A stretch of DNA of 64,000 bases from Asparagopsis taxiformis (Eukaryota > Rhodophyta > Florideophyceae > Bonnemaisoniales > Bonnemaisoniaceae). Both the position numbers and the translations under genes were made by a program. Positions 51,604 through 64,000 of this stretch are shown piece by piece. A model generated the notes under the pieces. That model saw only the letters and a program-made list of their open reading frames with translations, ran no database searches and was not told the origin of the DNA. The stretch's first letter is position 1; every line of letters begins with the position of its first letter. The stretch is from positions 1 through 64,000 of the forward strand of contig JALQPE010002802.1 of NCBI GenBank assembly GCA_030407315.1, written 5' to 3'.

Positions 51604-52026
51604 GTGTCTAGCAGTGACGAAGAAGATCGTGTTCAGCCACGACTTGAAGAACCTCGTCCAAGGCTTCGCCGGGAAGGAGAATCTCTCCGCGATCGCGTCT
51701 TCCGGAAGGCTTATAGCATTGCCGAGAGGAGAGATAACAAGACGAAGTACGCTGCGCACAAGGACGCGAATCGCTCTAGGTGCAAAGATTGCAACGTTTA
51801 TCTCAATTCTGCCGAGTCGAGGGTCGCTCATTACAACGGCGCAAGACATAAAAAGACAGTCGAACGTCTTAAAGAAGGAGGTCTAAAGGTTTGCCGACCG
51901 TGTGGAGTCATCGTCCGCACGAAAAGTGAATTCGACAACCACCTCCGCGGCCGTCGCCATCTAGGAATTGAGAAGGCACTCAAAATCTCCAAAGCTTCTA
52001 AAGCTTCTTCCTCCACTTCCGATTAG
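51604..52026 (+). CDS. copia ORF0 zinc-finger protein, unit 2
   Basis: Identical in protein sequence to unit 1 (140 codons). One synonymous base difference was seen, near 51722. Uninterrupted. Confidence 0.75.
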   Translation: MSSSDEEDRVQPRLEEPRPRLRREGESLRDRVFRKAYSIAERRDNKTKYAAHKDANRSRCKDCNVYLNSAESRVAHYNGARHKKTVERLKEGGLKVCRPCGVIVRTKSEFDNHLRGRRHLGIEKALKISKASKASSSTSD

Positions 52027-52209
52027 ATAATTTCGTTTCTATACTCTAGGAATCTAGCTGATTTCGCATCCATAAACCTTGTTCACTTGTTCTCCTTCTT
52101 TCTTCGCTCTTAGCTAGAAGTTTCTATCCTATAGACCCCAGCTTGGTCCTCGACGACTATCAGTCGTCTACTTGGGAAAGGTCGAACAGATAAAATATAT
52201 TAAAGAGCG

Positions 52210-55200
52210 ATGGAGAGCAATACATCTGGGATCCGAATAGAGAAGCTGGACTACTCCAACTTCCATTCATGGAAACAAAGATGGAACTCATCCTCGGTCA
52301 TCGAGAGGTAGACGAAATGATTGACTCGGAACTTTGTCCTCCTCGCCCTACAGACCCAGAAGAGCTTTCGAAATGGCTACGGAAGGATAAAACTGCCCGA
52401 ATGGCCATCGGAATCACGTTGTCCGACGAGATGCTCAAGAATGTTACACACACCACTACTGCTCTAGAAATGTGGCAAGAGATTTGTAACGTGCATCAAA
52501 GGCATACATTGCTCAACAAACTAGCCGCGAGGCGGGACTTCTATACTGCTACGATGAGACCAGGTGAGCAAATGCTGGTTTATATCAACCGGGTTCGACA
52601 AATGGCAACAGTATTGACCTCCATGGGTGTCAACATTGACGATAAAGAAATGGCCATGGCTGTTCTCAATGGACTTCCCTCGTCTTTCCAAACGCTTATT
52701 ACTGCTCTTGATGCTATCGGGGATGAGGACCCCACCTTTACGTTCGACAAAGTACGCAGTCTCCTTCTCCAAGAGGAGCGTCGAGCTGCGATCCAGAAAC
52801 CTCGAGGGTCGTCTTCGGATACAGCTGCTTTGGTTTCCACAAGTGGAAAGCCTTCTGGAAACATCAACAGGAAGAAATGTACCCACTGTGGGCGTACGAA
52901 CCATACAGAGCCGTATTGTTGGCAGAAGTATGGCCGACCTCCCCGCTCCCGCTCGAACAAACCTCGCACTTCTGCTCACATATCTCAACGAGAGTCGAAC
53001 TTAACCTCTATGGCTGCCGTAGCGATGGACACTGAACAGAACAAAGATGATGAAGGAAAAGAGTATGTTTGTCTACTCTCATCATATTCTGAGTCGCTCA
53101 AGGAGATACACATCGCATCTACCTGGTACATCGACTCCGCAGCTACTTCTCATATGACGTTCGATCGAACAATGTTTGTTTCCTACAAGAAATTAAAACC
53201 TTTCAGTGTGACTCTAGGAGACAAATCAACTGCACTAGCTGTGGGATGTGGCGATGTTAAACTTTCAATCCTAGTAAACGGGAAAGAAAGAGTTTACCTA
53301 CTTAAAGATGTCCTTCATGTTCCGTCATTTATTTTTTCCCTCATATCAGTGAGTACTCTCACTGCTCGTGGAATATCGGTACAGTTTACGAACAATGGAG
53401 TCATCTTAACTAAAGACGGAGGCGCGATAGCCACCGGACACAAACGTAACGGACTCTATGCTATCGATCTCAATGTTCCTATTAAGAAAGGGATATTGGA
53501 ATAGAATCTGCTTGTGTTGCTTCTCTGCAACTATGGCATGAACGATTAGGCCACTTCGACAAAAATGGAATATCTCGAATGGCACAAATCTCCGCGGTGA
53601 ATGGACTCAGAATCAAAAACGACTCATCCCCGAAAACCCATCTGTGTGAAGGGTGCGTTACCGGTAAAATGCCTCGTGTAGCGATCCCGAAATCTTCTCT
53701 GACGAGAGCCTTTGAGATACTTGATTTAGTTCACACAGACCTAGCAGGGCCTATAGAACCACGCTCAAAAGGGGGAGCTCGATATTTCGTTACTTTCATT
53801 GACGACAAGTCTCGTTGGCTCACTGTCTATCCGTTGCATCGGAAGTCTGATTGCTTCGATGCATTCCAGCGATTTCTGTGTTTGGCTGAAACACAAAAAG
53901 GGCGAGTACTTCGTCAATTACGCTCCGACGGAGGGGGAGAATATTTCTCCAATGAGTTCTGCTCTTTCCTTGAAATGAAAGGCATCAAACGGCAGACGAC
54001 TTGTGCATACACTCCACAACAGAACGGCGTAGCAGAACGTATGAATCGAACTCTGAAGGATCACATTCGAACCATGCTTCATCACAACTCTACTCCATTG
54101 GAGTTCTGGGCAGAGGCACTCTCTTGTGCTGCCTACATTCGTAATCGAATTACTAGTCGTTCTCTTCCATCTGGAACGACTCCTTTTGAAATCTGGCACG
54201 GCCGAAAACCAAACATCGCGCACTTGCGCACGTTCGGCAGTAATTGCTGGTATAAAATTCCAGATAAACATCTACAGACGCTAGACTACCGTTCAGTCAA
54301 AGCGATAATGCTTGGGTACGCAGAAGCACAGAAAGCATACAAGTTATGGGACTTTACAAATGAGAAAATAGTAGTGTCTCGAGATGTGATCTTCGACGAG
54401 ACGAAATCGAAAACGGTGACTAAGGAGTCTGACTACACAGAATTTGACACTTTCTCTTATGAGACTTTTGAGAACCACACATCTGAGAACTCTCCAGGTT
54501 CTCGTACACAAAAGAACTCTCCTCCCTCTCCACCCTCAAGTCCCTCTACTGAACATATCACATCACAGCCACAATCTCCTCCACCCACATCTGCTTCAGG
54601 ACCTGACGTTTCCATTATGAATGCTCCTCGAAAATCTTCCCGTGCTCGAAAACCTCCGGGTGAATGGTGGAAAACCACTGCCATCGTTTCTGCTGCGGCT
54701 GATTCCACTCCAGAACACCTCCTCACCTTCACTGAGGTGACCAAGGGGGAGGAGAAAGGTCTATGGATCGAAGCAATCCAATCCGAAATGGATTCTCTCC
54801 ATGCAAATCGCACTTGGATTCTGGTCCCCCGCAGTGAAGCTGTCAACCTTCTTTCTTCAAAATGGGTCTTCAAACGCAAAGATATCATCAACGACAACGG
54901 AGAGCACTCAATAAAGCATAAAGCTCGGCTCGTAACGCGAGGATTCGAGCAGAAATATGGCATTGACTATGCCGAAACATACGCACCTGTTGTCAAGTTC
55001 TGCACTCTACGCATGTTCTTCGCTCTGACTGTTCATCACGATCTTTTCTGCGATCAGATGGATGTGAAGACAGCCTTTCTCTATGGTGACCTCGAACAAG
55101 AAATATACATGGAGCAGCCTGAGGGGTTTGTGAGTCCAGCGTATCCCAACCATGTCTGTAAACTTCAGAAAGCACTTTACGGTCTCAAACAGGCTCCAAG

Positions 55201-56283
55201 GCAGTGGCACGCTAAAATTGACGAGTTTCTCATATCTGAACTCACATTCCAGAGCTCCCCGTACGATCCATGCTTCTATGTTAGGAACAGTAAGGATTCT
55301 ATGATGATCATTGCACTTTACGTGGATGATTTGTTGCTGGCCTCTAGCAGCAGAGACTTATTGGACGAACTAAAGGAAGAGTTCTGCAAACGCTTCGAGA
55401 TGAAAGACTGTGGCAGAGCTCGAGTGTGCCTTGGACTAGAAATTGTACGAGACCCTTCCAGAGGGCTGTTGCACTTGAATCAAACCCGATACGCCGAAAA
55501 GGTATTGGAACGATTCGGAATGGAAAACTCCAGCCCTGTTACAACTCCAATGCAAGCTCAGATCTCGATTGGGGATACCGAAACAGAGGCAATTGACTCC
55601 ACACTCTACCGCAAAGCCATTGGAAGCCTAATGTATCTAGCTGTGGGAACTCGTCCTGACATCGCGTTTGCAGTCGGAAGACTTGCTCAGTTCGTCGAGA
55701 CTCCAACCAAATCTCTCTGGGTAGCTGTGAAGCGCGTTCTACGATATGTTTCAGGTACTAAAGGTTTTGGGTACTTTACAAGGCCTCAGAGGATCTATCA
55801 CCGGTAGGATTTAGCGACTCAGATTGGGGAGGCTGCACAATAAATCGGAAATCTACCAGCGGCTACGTCTTCATGATGGCTGGCGCAGCTGTGAGCTGGA
55901 AGTCTCGCAAGCAAAGCTGTGTAGCTCAGTCTTCCTCCGAGGCTGAATACATGGCCCTGAGTGCTGCTGTAAAGGAGGCTATTTGGCTCAGCAATATAGT
56001 TGGTTTCGGCAGCGGGAACAGCTCCGCAGATCCGATTCTCATCAATGTCGATAACCAAGGCTCAATCAAGATGGCCAAGAATGACGCATCGGGAACTCGA
56101 ACCAAACATATCGACATCCAATATCATTTCGTCCGAGATTGTCTACTGAAGGAGATGTTTGCAATTGACTACTGCCCAACATCTGAAATGATAGCCGACC
56201 TGCTGACTAAGCCTCTGCAACGCGTTCAGTTCATGAAGCTCCGAGAACTTATGGGTGTGTCAGCACTGTCATCAATCGAGTAA
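52210..56283 (+). CDS. gag-pol: copia Gag-Pol, unit 2, best-preserved copy with three frame breaks
   Basis: This has the same domain order as unit 1, but the zinc knuckle is complete (CTHCGRTNHTEPYC). Open segments are 52269-53504 (Gag, knuckle, protease), 53579-55807 (742 codons: integrase, RT, part of RNase H) and 55873-56283 (rest of RNase H). Only three one-base losses, all in A or G runs (near 52278, 53485 and 55770), separate it from a continuous frame. This copy defines the family; it may be intact in the real genome if those are sequence errors. Confidence 0.88.
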
Positions 56284-56298
56284 GCCAAAGAGGGGGAG

Positions 56299-56773
56299 TG
56301 TTGAATCACTGCGAATAGGCCTCGAAGGCCTAATTCCGTGAGAAAACTTTGACTCTCGATTTCTCTATGAAGGAGTGCTCTGAGCGCTCCGAAACCTATC
56401 TCATTGTATTCAGCGTCACCGAATTAGTCGGGTAGCAACTTCTCCGGGGCTCTTACGACACTCCATTACGGAGTAACTAGCCTCAGAAGTTTTAATTTGT
56501 TTGTCATAATTCAAATTAGTAATTAGAAATGCTAGGACGAGTTGAGGTCCTGGCACTGGGAAAAATGTTATGATATATGTACACGTGGCGATGGCATGAT
56601 AGAAATCACACGTGTACCAGATTGGCAGGTGGTGATGGCAACGACAGACTGTCTGGACAAACCAAGAACAGGCTGTCCGACTCACCGTTGGCGCATCTCG
56701 CCAGTAGTAGAAATAATCTGGTGAGCTCGCAATTTTTAGTAAACACTGGTAAGCGACCATTTTGATTCTCACA
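56299..56773 (+). repeat. copia LTR 3 (shared by units 2 and 3)
   Basis: 475 bp, essentially the same as LTR 1, preceded by the polypurine tract AAAGAGGGGGAG. Confidence 0.93.
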
Positions 56774-58020
56774 GGTTATGGGCCCAGCACGCTTTCGTGG
56801 TCGTTTCAATTTTATTTTGGCGCAGTGGTGGAGTTTTCGCCGGCGCGCGCGAACATATATTTCCAGCAGCCCCGCTCCTCGCTCATTTTGCGTTACTCGG
56901 TACCCACGCTCTCCGCTCGTTGCGTGCTTCTCCTCTCGCTCGCTCGCTCGTATTGCCCATTCTTCCGCGCGTTCTTACTCGTTTCTTTCTGCGCGTTGCA
57001 TCCGCTCGCTCCGCCCACTCGCTCCCCGGCGGCCACTCCGCCTCGCTCCCCGACGCCTCGCCTCGCTCCGCGACTCGCCTCGCCGCACTCCGCCTCGCGG
57101 CGCACTCCGGACAAAACTTTTCTGTCATCTTGACATCAATTGTCAACTATAACTGTCACATTGACACTGTGTCATCACTACAGGTGACATCCTGGCAGTT
57201 TGCGACATACTTGAACTTTCTCAAGACACTTGAGGCAACTGAAAGAAAAAAGTAATACGGCGTTCCGTTGGGGACTCGAACGCACGACCAATAATTTTTG
57301 GTTTGCATAGTATTAACGACTGAGCAACTGGGCTGTTTTTGCCAACCTATTGGATCTACCGGCTGCTTCTATCTTGGCTCGTCTAAACCTTTCTCAACTC
57401 GGTTCTGCTCTTGTAAGTCAGCAACCTTGTCCTGATCGGTATAGCATTATAGCCTTCACTACACATCAACTAAAATACATTGGTTTTCGTCTCATCAACT
57501 CTATCAAAAGTACGTTAATACCTTTCATCTTTCGGTCATTTTCAAGGTTAGACCTTTGTAGAGATTATCATAATAATCTACTCTTTCGCCTTTACTTCTC
57601 TGTCTGCGTGTCAGATACGAAGATGATTCGCTTTACCTCGACTAGCTACCTCAGAAGCTCTCGGGAAGGCCGGAAGGCGATCTCGTCCGCTTAGAGCGGA
57701 TAATTGCCGCGAAGGCTTACGAGTAAGCATTGCGAGGATAACGACGAATGCGCACAAGGACGCGAATCGCTCTAGGTGACAAAGCATTAATCTCAATTCT
57801 GCCGAGTCGAGGGTCGCTCATTACAACGGCGCAAGACATAAAAAGACAGTCGACGTCTTAAAGAAGGAGGTCTAAAGGTTTGCCGACGTGTGAGTGTGTG
57901 TCGAGCGTGATCGTCCGCCACGAAAAGTGAATTCGACAACCATCCGCGGCCGTCGCCATCGAGGAATTGAGAAGGCACTCAAAATCTCCAAAGCTTCTAA
58001 AGCTTCTTCCTCCACTTCCG
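56774..58020 (+). other. copia unit 3 leader and heavily corrupted ORF0
   Basis: PBS 56774-56793 and tRNA-like 57259-57334 (minus) are preserved. From about 57560 to 57960 the ORF0 region has many small insertions and deletions relative to units 1 and 2, finger 1 is unreadable, and its acceptor is altered. The tail (AAAGCTTCTAAAGCTTCTTC) is recognisable up to the TAG at about 58023. Confidence 0.7.
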
Positions 58021-58207
58021 ATTAGATAATTTCGTTTCTTACTCTAGGAATCTAGCTGATTTCGCATCCATAAACCTTGTTCACTTGTTCTCCTTCTTTC
58101 TTCGCTCTTAGCTAGAAGTTTCTATCCTATAGACCCCAGCTTGGTCCTCGACGACTATCAGTCGTCTACTTGGGAAAGGTCGAACAGATAAAACATATTA
58201 AAGAGCG

Positions 58208-61200
58208 ATGGAGAGCAATACATCTGGATCCGAATAGAAAAGCTGGACTACTCCAACTTCCATTCATGGAACAAAAGATGGAACTCATCCTCGGTCATCG
58301 AGAGGTAGACGAAATGATTGACTCGGAACTTTGTCCTCCTCGCCCTACAGACCCAGAAGAGCTTTCGAAATGGCTACGGAAGGATAAAACTGCCCGAATG
58401 GCCATCGGAATCACGTTGTCCGACGAGATGATCAAGAATGTTACACACACCACTACTGCTCTAGAAATGTGGCAAGAGATTTGTAACGTGCATCAAAGGC
58501 ATACATTGCTCAACAAACTAGCCGCGAGGCGGGACTTCTATACTGCTACGATGAGACCAGGTGAGCAAATGCTGGTTTATATCAACCGGGTTCGACAAAT
58601 GGCAACAGTATTGACCTCCATGGGTGTCAACATTGACGATAAAGAAATGGCCATGGCTGTTCTCAATGGACTTCCCTCTTCTTTCCAAACGCTTATTACT
58701 GCTCTTGATGCTATCGGGGATGAGGACCCCACCTTTACGTTCGACAAAGTACGCAGTCTCCTTCTCCAAGAGGAGCGTCGAGCTGCGATCCAGAAACCTC
58801 GAGGGTCGTCTTCGGATACAGCTGCTTTGGTTTCACAAGTGGAAAGCCTTCTGGAAACATCAACAGGAAGAAATGTACCCACTGTGGGCGTACGAACCAT
58901 ACAGAGCCGTATTGTTGGCAGAAGTATGGCCGACCTCCCCGCTCCCGCTCGAACAAACCTCGCACTTCTGCTCACATATCTCAACGAGAGTCGAACTTAA
59001 CCTCTATGGCTGCCGTAGCGATGGACACTGAACAGAACAAAGATGATGAAGGAAAAGAGTATGTTTGTCTACTCTCATCATATTCTGAGTCGCTCAAGGA
59101 GATACACATCGCATCTACCTGGTACATCGACTCCGCAGCTACTTCTCATATGACGTTCGATCGAACAATGTTTGTTTCCTACAAGAAATTAAAAACTTTC
59201 AGTGTGACTCTAGGAGACAAATCAACTGCACTAGCTGTGGGATGTGGCGATGTTAAACTTTCAATCCTAGTAAACGGGAAAGAAAGAGTTTACCTACTTA
59301 AAGATGTCCTTCATGTTCCGTCATTTATTTTTTCCCTCATATCAGTGAGTACTCTCACTGCTCGTGGAATATCGGTACAGTTTACGAACAATGGAGTCAT
59401 CTTAACTAAAGACGGAGGCGCGATAGCCACCGGACACAAACGTAACGGACTCTATGCTATCGATCTCAATGTTCCTATAAAGAAAGGGATATTGGAATAG
59501 AATCTGCTTGTGTTGCTTCTCTGAACTATGGCATGAACGATTAGGCCACTTCGACAAAAATGGAATATCTCGAATGTCACAAATCTCCGCGGTGAATGGA
59601 CTCAGAATCAAAAACGACTCATCCCCGAAAACCATCTGTGTGAAGGGTGCGTTACCGGTAAATGCCTCGTGTAGCGATCCCGAAATCTTCTCTTACGAGA
59701 GCCTTTGAGATACTTGATTTAGTTCACACAGACCTAGCAGGGCCTATAGAACCACGCTCAAAAGGGGGAGCTCGATATTTCGTTACTTTCATTGACGACA
59801 AGTCTCGTTGGCTCACTGTCTATCCGTTGCATCGGAAGTCTGATTGCTTCGATGCATTCCAGCGATTTCTGCGTTTGGCTGAAACACAAACAGGGCGAGT
59901 ACTTCGTCAATTACGCTCCGACGGAGGGGGAGAATATTTCTCCAATGAGTTCTGCTCTTCCTTGAAATGAAAGGCATCAAACGGCAGACGACTTGTGCAT
60001 ACACTCCACAACAGAACGGCGTAGCAGAACGTATGAATCGAACTCTGAAGGATCACATTCGAACCATGCTTCATCAGAACTCTACTCCATTGGAGTTCTG
60101 GGCAGAGGCACTCTCTTGTGCTGCCTACATTCGTAATCGAATTACTAGTCGTTCTCTTCCATCTGGAACGACTCCTTTTGAAATCTGGCACGGCCGAAAC
60201 CAAACATCGCGCACTTGCGCACGTTCGGCAGTAATTGCTGGTATAAAATTCCAGATAAACATCTACAGACGCTAGACTACCGTTCAGTCAAAGCGATAAT
60301 GCTTGGGTACGCAGAAGCACAGAAAGCATACAAGTTATGGGACTTTACAAATGAGAAAATAGTAGTGTCTCGAGATGTGATCTTCGACGAGACGAAATCG
60401 AAAACGGTGACTAAGGAGTCTGACTACACAGAATTTGACACTTTCTCTTATGAGACTTTTGAGAACCACACATCTGAGAACTCTCCAGGTTCTCGTACAC
60501 AAAAGAACTCTCCTCCCTCTCCACCCTCAAGTCCCTCTACTGAACATATCACATCACAGCCACAATCTCCTCCACCCACATCTGCTTCAGGACCTGACGT
60601 TTCCATTATGAATGCTCCTCGAAAATCTTCCCGTGCTCGAAAACCTCCGGGTGAATGGTGGAAAACCACTGCCATCGTTTCTGCTGCGGCTGATTCCACT
60701 CCAGAACACCTCCTCACCTTCAATGAGGTGACCAAGGGGGAGGAGAAAGGTCTATGGATCGAAGCAATCCAATCCGAAATGGATTCTCTCCATGCAAATC
60801 GCACTTGGATTCTGGTCCCCCGCAGTGAAGCTGTCAACCTTCTTTCTTCAAAATGGGTCTTCAAACGCAAAGATGTCATCAACGACAACGGAGAGCACTC
60901 AATAAAGCATAAAGCTCGGCTCGTAACGCGAGGATTCGAGCAGAAATATGGCATTGACTATGCCGAAACATACGCACCTGTTGTCAAGTTCTGCACTCTA
61001 CGCATGTTCTTCGCTCTGACTGTTCATCACGATCTTTTTGCGATCAGATGGATGTGAAGACAGCCTTTCTCTATGGTGACCTCGAACAAGAAATATACAT
61101 GGAGCAGCCTGAGGGATTTGTGAGTCCAGCGTATCCCAACCATGTCTGTAAACTTCAGAAAGCACTTTACGGTCTCAAACAGGCTCCAAGACAGTGGCAC

Positions 61201-62231
61201 TCTAAAATTGACGAGTTTCTCATATCTGAACTCACATTCCAGAGCTCCCCGTACGATCCATGCTTCTATGTTAGGAACAGTAAGAATTCTATGATGATCA
61301 TTGCACTTTACGTGGATGATTTGTTGCTGGCCTCTAGCAGCAGAGACTTATTGGACGAACTAAAGGAAGAGTTCTGCAAACGCTTCGAGATGAAAGACTG
61401 TGGCAGAGCTCGAGTGTGCCTTGGACTAGAAATTATACGAGCCCTTCCAGAGGGCTGTTGCACTTGAATCAAACCCGATACGCCGAAAAGGTATTGGAAC
61501 GATTCGGAATGGAAAACTCCAGCCCTGTTACAACTCCAATGCACGCTCAGATCTCGATTGGGGATACCGAAACAGAGGCAATTGACTCCACACTCTACCG
61601 CAAAGCCATTGGAAGCCTAATGTATCTAGCTGTGGGAACTCGTCCTGACATCGCGTTTGCAGTCGGAAGACTTGCTCAGTTCGTCGAGACTCCAACCAAA
61701 TCTCTCTGGGTAGCTGTGAAGCGCGTTCTACGATATGTTTCAGGTACTAAAGGTTTTGGGGTACTTTACAAGGCCTCAGAGGATCTATCACCGGTAGATT
61801 TAGCGACTCAGATTGGGGAGGCTGCACAATATCGGAAATCTACCAGCGGCTACATCTTCATGATGGCTGGCGCAGCTGTGAGCTGGAAGTCTCGCAAGCA
61901 AAGCTGTGTAGCTCAGTCTTCCTCCGAGGCTGAATACATGGCCCTGAGTGCTGCTGTAAAGGAGGCTATTTGGCTCAGCAATATAGTTGGTTTCGGCAGC
62001 GGGAACAGCTCCGCAGATCCGATTCTCATCAATGTCGATAACCAAGGCTCAATCAAGATGGCCAAGAATGACGCATCGGGAACTCGAACCAAACATATCG
62101 ACATCCAATATCATTTCGTCCGAGATTGTCTACTGAAGGAGATGTTTGCAATTGACTACTGCCCAACATCTGAAATGATAGCCGACCTGCTGACTAAGCC
62201 TCTGCAACGCGTTCAGTTCATGAAGCTCTGA
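58208..62231 (+). pseudogene. gag-pol: copia Gag-Pol, unit 3, many frame breaks
   Basis: Same protein as unit 2 with one-base losses near 58227, 58267, 58834, 59524, 59632, 59661, 59960, 60198, 61038, 61441, 61796 and others, most in runs. A C-to-T change gives an early TGA at the end (62229-62231). Domains are recognisable throughout, including LYVDDLLLAS and QSSSEAEYMALS. Confidence 0.85.
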
Positions 62232-62284
62232 GAACTTATGGGTGTGTCGCACTGTCATCAATCGAGTGAGCCAAAGAGGGGGAG

Positions 62285-62760
62285 TGTTGAATCACTGCGA
62301 ATAGGCCTCGAAGGCCTAATTCCGTGAGAAAACTTTGACTCTCGATTTCTCTATGAAGGAGTGCTCTGAGCGCTCCGAAACCTATCTCATTGTATTCAGC
62401 TTCACCGAATTAGTCGGGTAGCAACTTCTCCGGGGCTCTTACGACACTCCATTACGGAGTAACTAGCCTCAGAAGTTTTAATTTGTTTGTCATAATTCAA
62501 ATTAGTAATTAGAAATGCTAGGACGAGTTGAGGTCCTGGCACTGGGGAAAATGTTATGATATATGTACACGTGGCGATGGCATGATAGAAATCACACGTG
62601 TACCAGATTGGCAGGTGGTGATGGCAACGACAGACTGTCTGGACAAACCAAGAACAGGCTGTCCGACTCACCGTTGGCGCATCTCGCCAGTAGTAAAATA
62701 ATCTGGTGAGCTCGCAATTTTTAGTAAACACTGGTAAGCGACCATTTTTTGATTCTCACA
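62285..62760 (+). repeat. copia LTR 4 (shared by units 3 and 4)
   Basis: 476 bp with about five differences from LTR 1, including a TTTTTT run near its end and GTAGTAAAATAA for GTAGTAGAAATAA. Confidence 0.92.
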
Positions 62761-64000
62761 GGTTATGGGCCCAGCACGCTTTCGTGGTCGTTTCAATTTT
62801 ATTTTGGCGCAGTGGTGAGTAATTTCGCCGCCGCGCGCGAACATATATTTCCAGCAGCCCTCGCTCCTCGTCATTTTGCGTTACTCGGTACCCACGCTCT
62901 CCGCTCGTTGCGTGCTTCTCCTCTCGCTCGCTCGCTCGTATTGCCCATTCTTCCCGCGCGTTCTTACTCGTTTCTTTCTGCGCGTTGCACTCCGCCTCGC
63001 TCCCCGGCGCACTCCGGACAAAACTTTTCTGCATCTTGACATCAATTGTCAACTATAACTGTCACCTTGACACTGTGTCATCACTACAGGTGACATCCTG
63101 GCAGTTTGCGACATACTTGGACTTTCTCAAGACACTTGAGGCAACTGAAGAAAAAAGTAATACGGCGTTCCGTTGGGGACTCGAAAGCACGACCAATAAT
63201 TCTTGGTTTGCACAGTATTAACGACTGAGCAACTGGGCTGTTTTTGCCCAACCTATTGGATCTACCGGCTGCTTCTATCTTGGCTCGTCTAAACCTTTCT
63301 CAACCTCGGTTCTGCTCTTGTAAGTCAGCAACCTTGTCCTGATCGGTATAGCATTATAGCCTTCACTACACATCAACTAAAATACATTGGTTTTCGTCTC
63401 ATCAACTCTATCAAAAGTACGTTAATACCTTTCATCTTTCGGTCATTTTCAAGGTTTAGACCTTAGTAAGATCGGTAATACTCCTAACTTTCGCCTTTAC
63501 TTCTCCTGCAGTGTCTAGCAGTGACGAAGAAGATCGTGTTCAGCCACGACTTGAAGAACCTCGTCCAAGGCTTCGCCGGAAGGAGAATCTCTCCGCGATC
63601 GCGTCTTCCGGAAGGCTTATAGCATTGCTGAGAGGAGAGATAACAAGACGAAGTACGCTGCGCACAAGGACGCGAATCGCTCTAGGTGCAAAGATTGCAA
63701 CGTTTATCTCAATTCTGCCGAGTCGAGGGTCGCTCATTACAACGGCGCAAGACATAAAAGACAGTCGAACGTCTTAAAGAAGGAGGTCTAAAGGTTTGCC
63801 GACCGTGTGGAGTCATCGTCCGCACGAAAGTGAATTCGACAACCACCTCCGCGGCCGTCGCCATCGAGGAATTGAGAAGGCACTCAAAATCTCCAAAGCT
63901 TCTAAAGCTTCTTCCTCCACTTCCGATTAGATAATTTCGTTTCTCTATACTCTAGGAATCTAGCTGATTTCGCATCCCTAAACCTTGTTCACTTGTTCTC
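62761..64000 (+). mobile_element. copia unit 4, partial (leader and ORF0)
   Basis: PBS 62761-62780, one VNTR unit (62988-63009), tRNA-like 63164-63239 (minus), then ORF0 from 63511 to TAG at 63928-63930. ORF0 has one-base losses near 63581, 63758 and 63828, all in runs of G or A. The window ends before gag. Confidence 0.85.

Larger units (their letters stand above)
44276..64000 (+). mobile_element. head-to-tail copia array, at least 3.2 units sharing LTRs
   Basis: LTRs begin at 44276, 50291, 56299 and 62285, so units are 6015, 6008 and 5986 bp. Between any two units there is only one LTR: the polypurine tract (AAAG(A)GGGGGAG) of one copy precedes the LTR that also starts the next. The array interrupts the chromovirus RT; TACGT at 44271-44275 is the left target copy. 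The right end is outside the window. Such arrays arise by LTR-LTR unequal exchange or by insertion of a concatemer. Confidence 0.9.

Noticed and set aside
1..64000. Bacterial or phage genomic island with a restriction-type methylase
   Set aside because: Copia, chromovirus and CACTA elements, TATA and splice signals and a SET domain make this eukaryotic DNA; no operons or ribosome-binding sites were seen.

Overview
This window is eukaryotic nuclear DNA made almost entirely of nested transposable elements. I found no operons, no ribosome-binding sites and no recognisable housekeeping gene. The mix is Ty1/copia, a Ty3/gypsy chromovirus and CACTA-like DNA transposons with divergent transposases, at roughly balanced GC. 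That would suit a TE-rich multicellular red alga (Chondrus-like), but the taxonomic guess is inference from general knowledge; no marker gene settles it.

Layout. 1-13,411: a DNA transposon (TE1) marked by an inverted pair of about 180-200 bp termini at both ends. It carries two decayed convergent genes, a basic/coiled-coil protein (+) and a zinc-finger CACTA-like transposase (-). It is interrupted by repeat-rich DNA with minisatellites (6.5-8.5 kb), by a truncated minus-strand copia element (8.56-10.97 kb) and by a CACTA terminus ending at 12,743. 13,526-16,582 (-): a gene for a beta-class DPPY DNA methyltransferase fused to a SET domain, split by a near-pristine solo copia LTR with a perfect 5-bp target duplication. 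18,990-36,400 (-): a CACTA-family transposase gene cut in two by a 14.6-kb CACTA element (20,616-35,261); removing one TT target copy restores its frame. That inserted element holds a decayed unknown gene, thirteen copies of a 39-bp palindrome arranged in foldback modules, and a 172-bp tandem repeat. 36,477-44,275: a chromovirus on the minus strand (RT-RNase H, integrase, chromodomain, LTR) with a large plus-strand ORF of 915 codons antisense to it, which reopens after one TAG. 44,276-64,000: a head-to-tail array of at least 3.2 copia units of about 6 kb that share LTRs.

The copia family is unusual. Its primer-binding site matches the anticodon arm of initiator tRNA-Met (half-tRNA priming, as in Drosophila copia). 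Its leader has an antisense tRNA-like sequence with A and B boxes and a conserved splice donor. Between leader and gag lies an extra gene, here called ORF0, with two U1/matrin-type C2H2 zinc fingers. ORF0 is conserved in protein sequence between the plus-strand array and the diverged minus-strand relative.

The strongest candidates for undescribed biology are the copia ORF0 system, the methyltransferase-SET fusion, the chromovirus antisense gene, and the palindromic foldback array. Many frame breaks in the copia array fall in homopolymers and differ between copies, so some may be assembly errors rather than decay.
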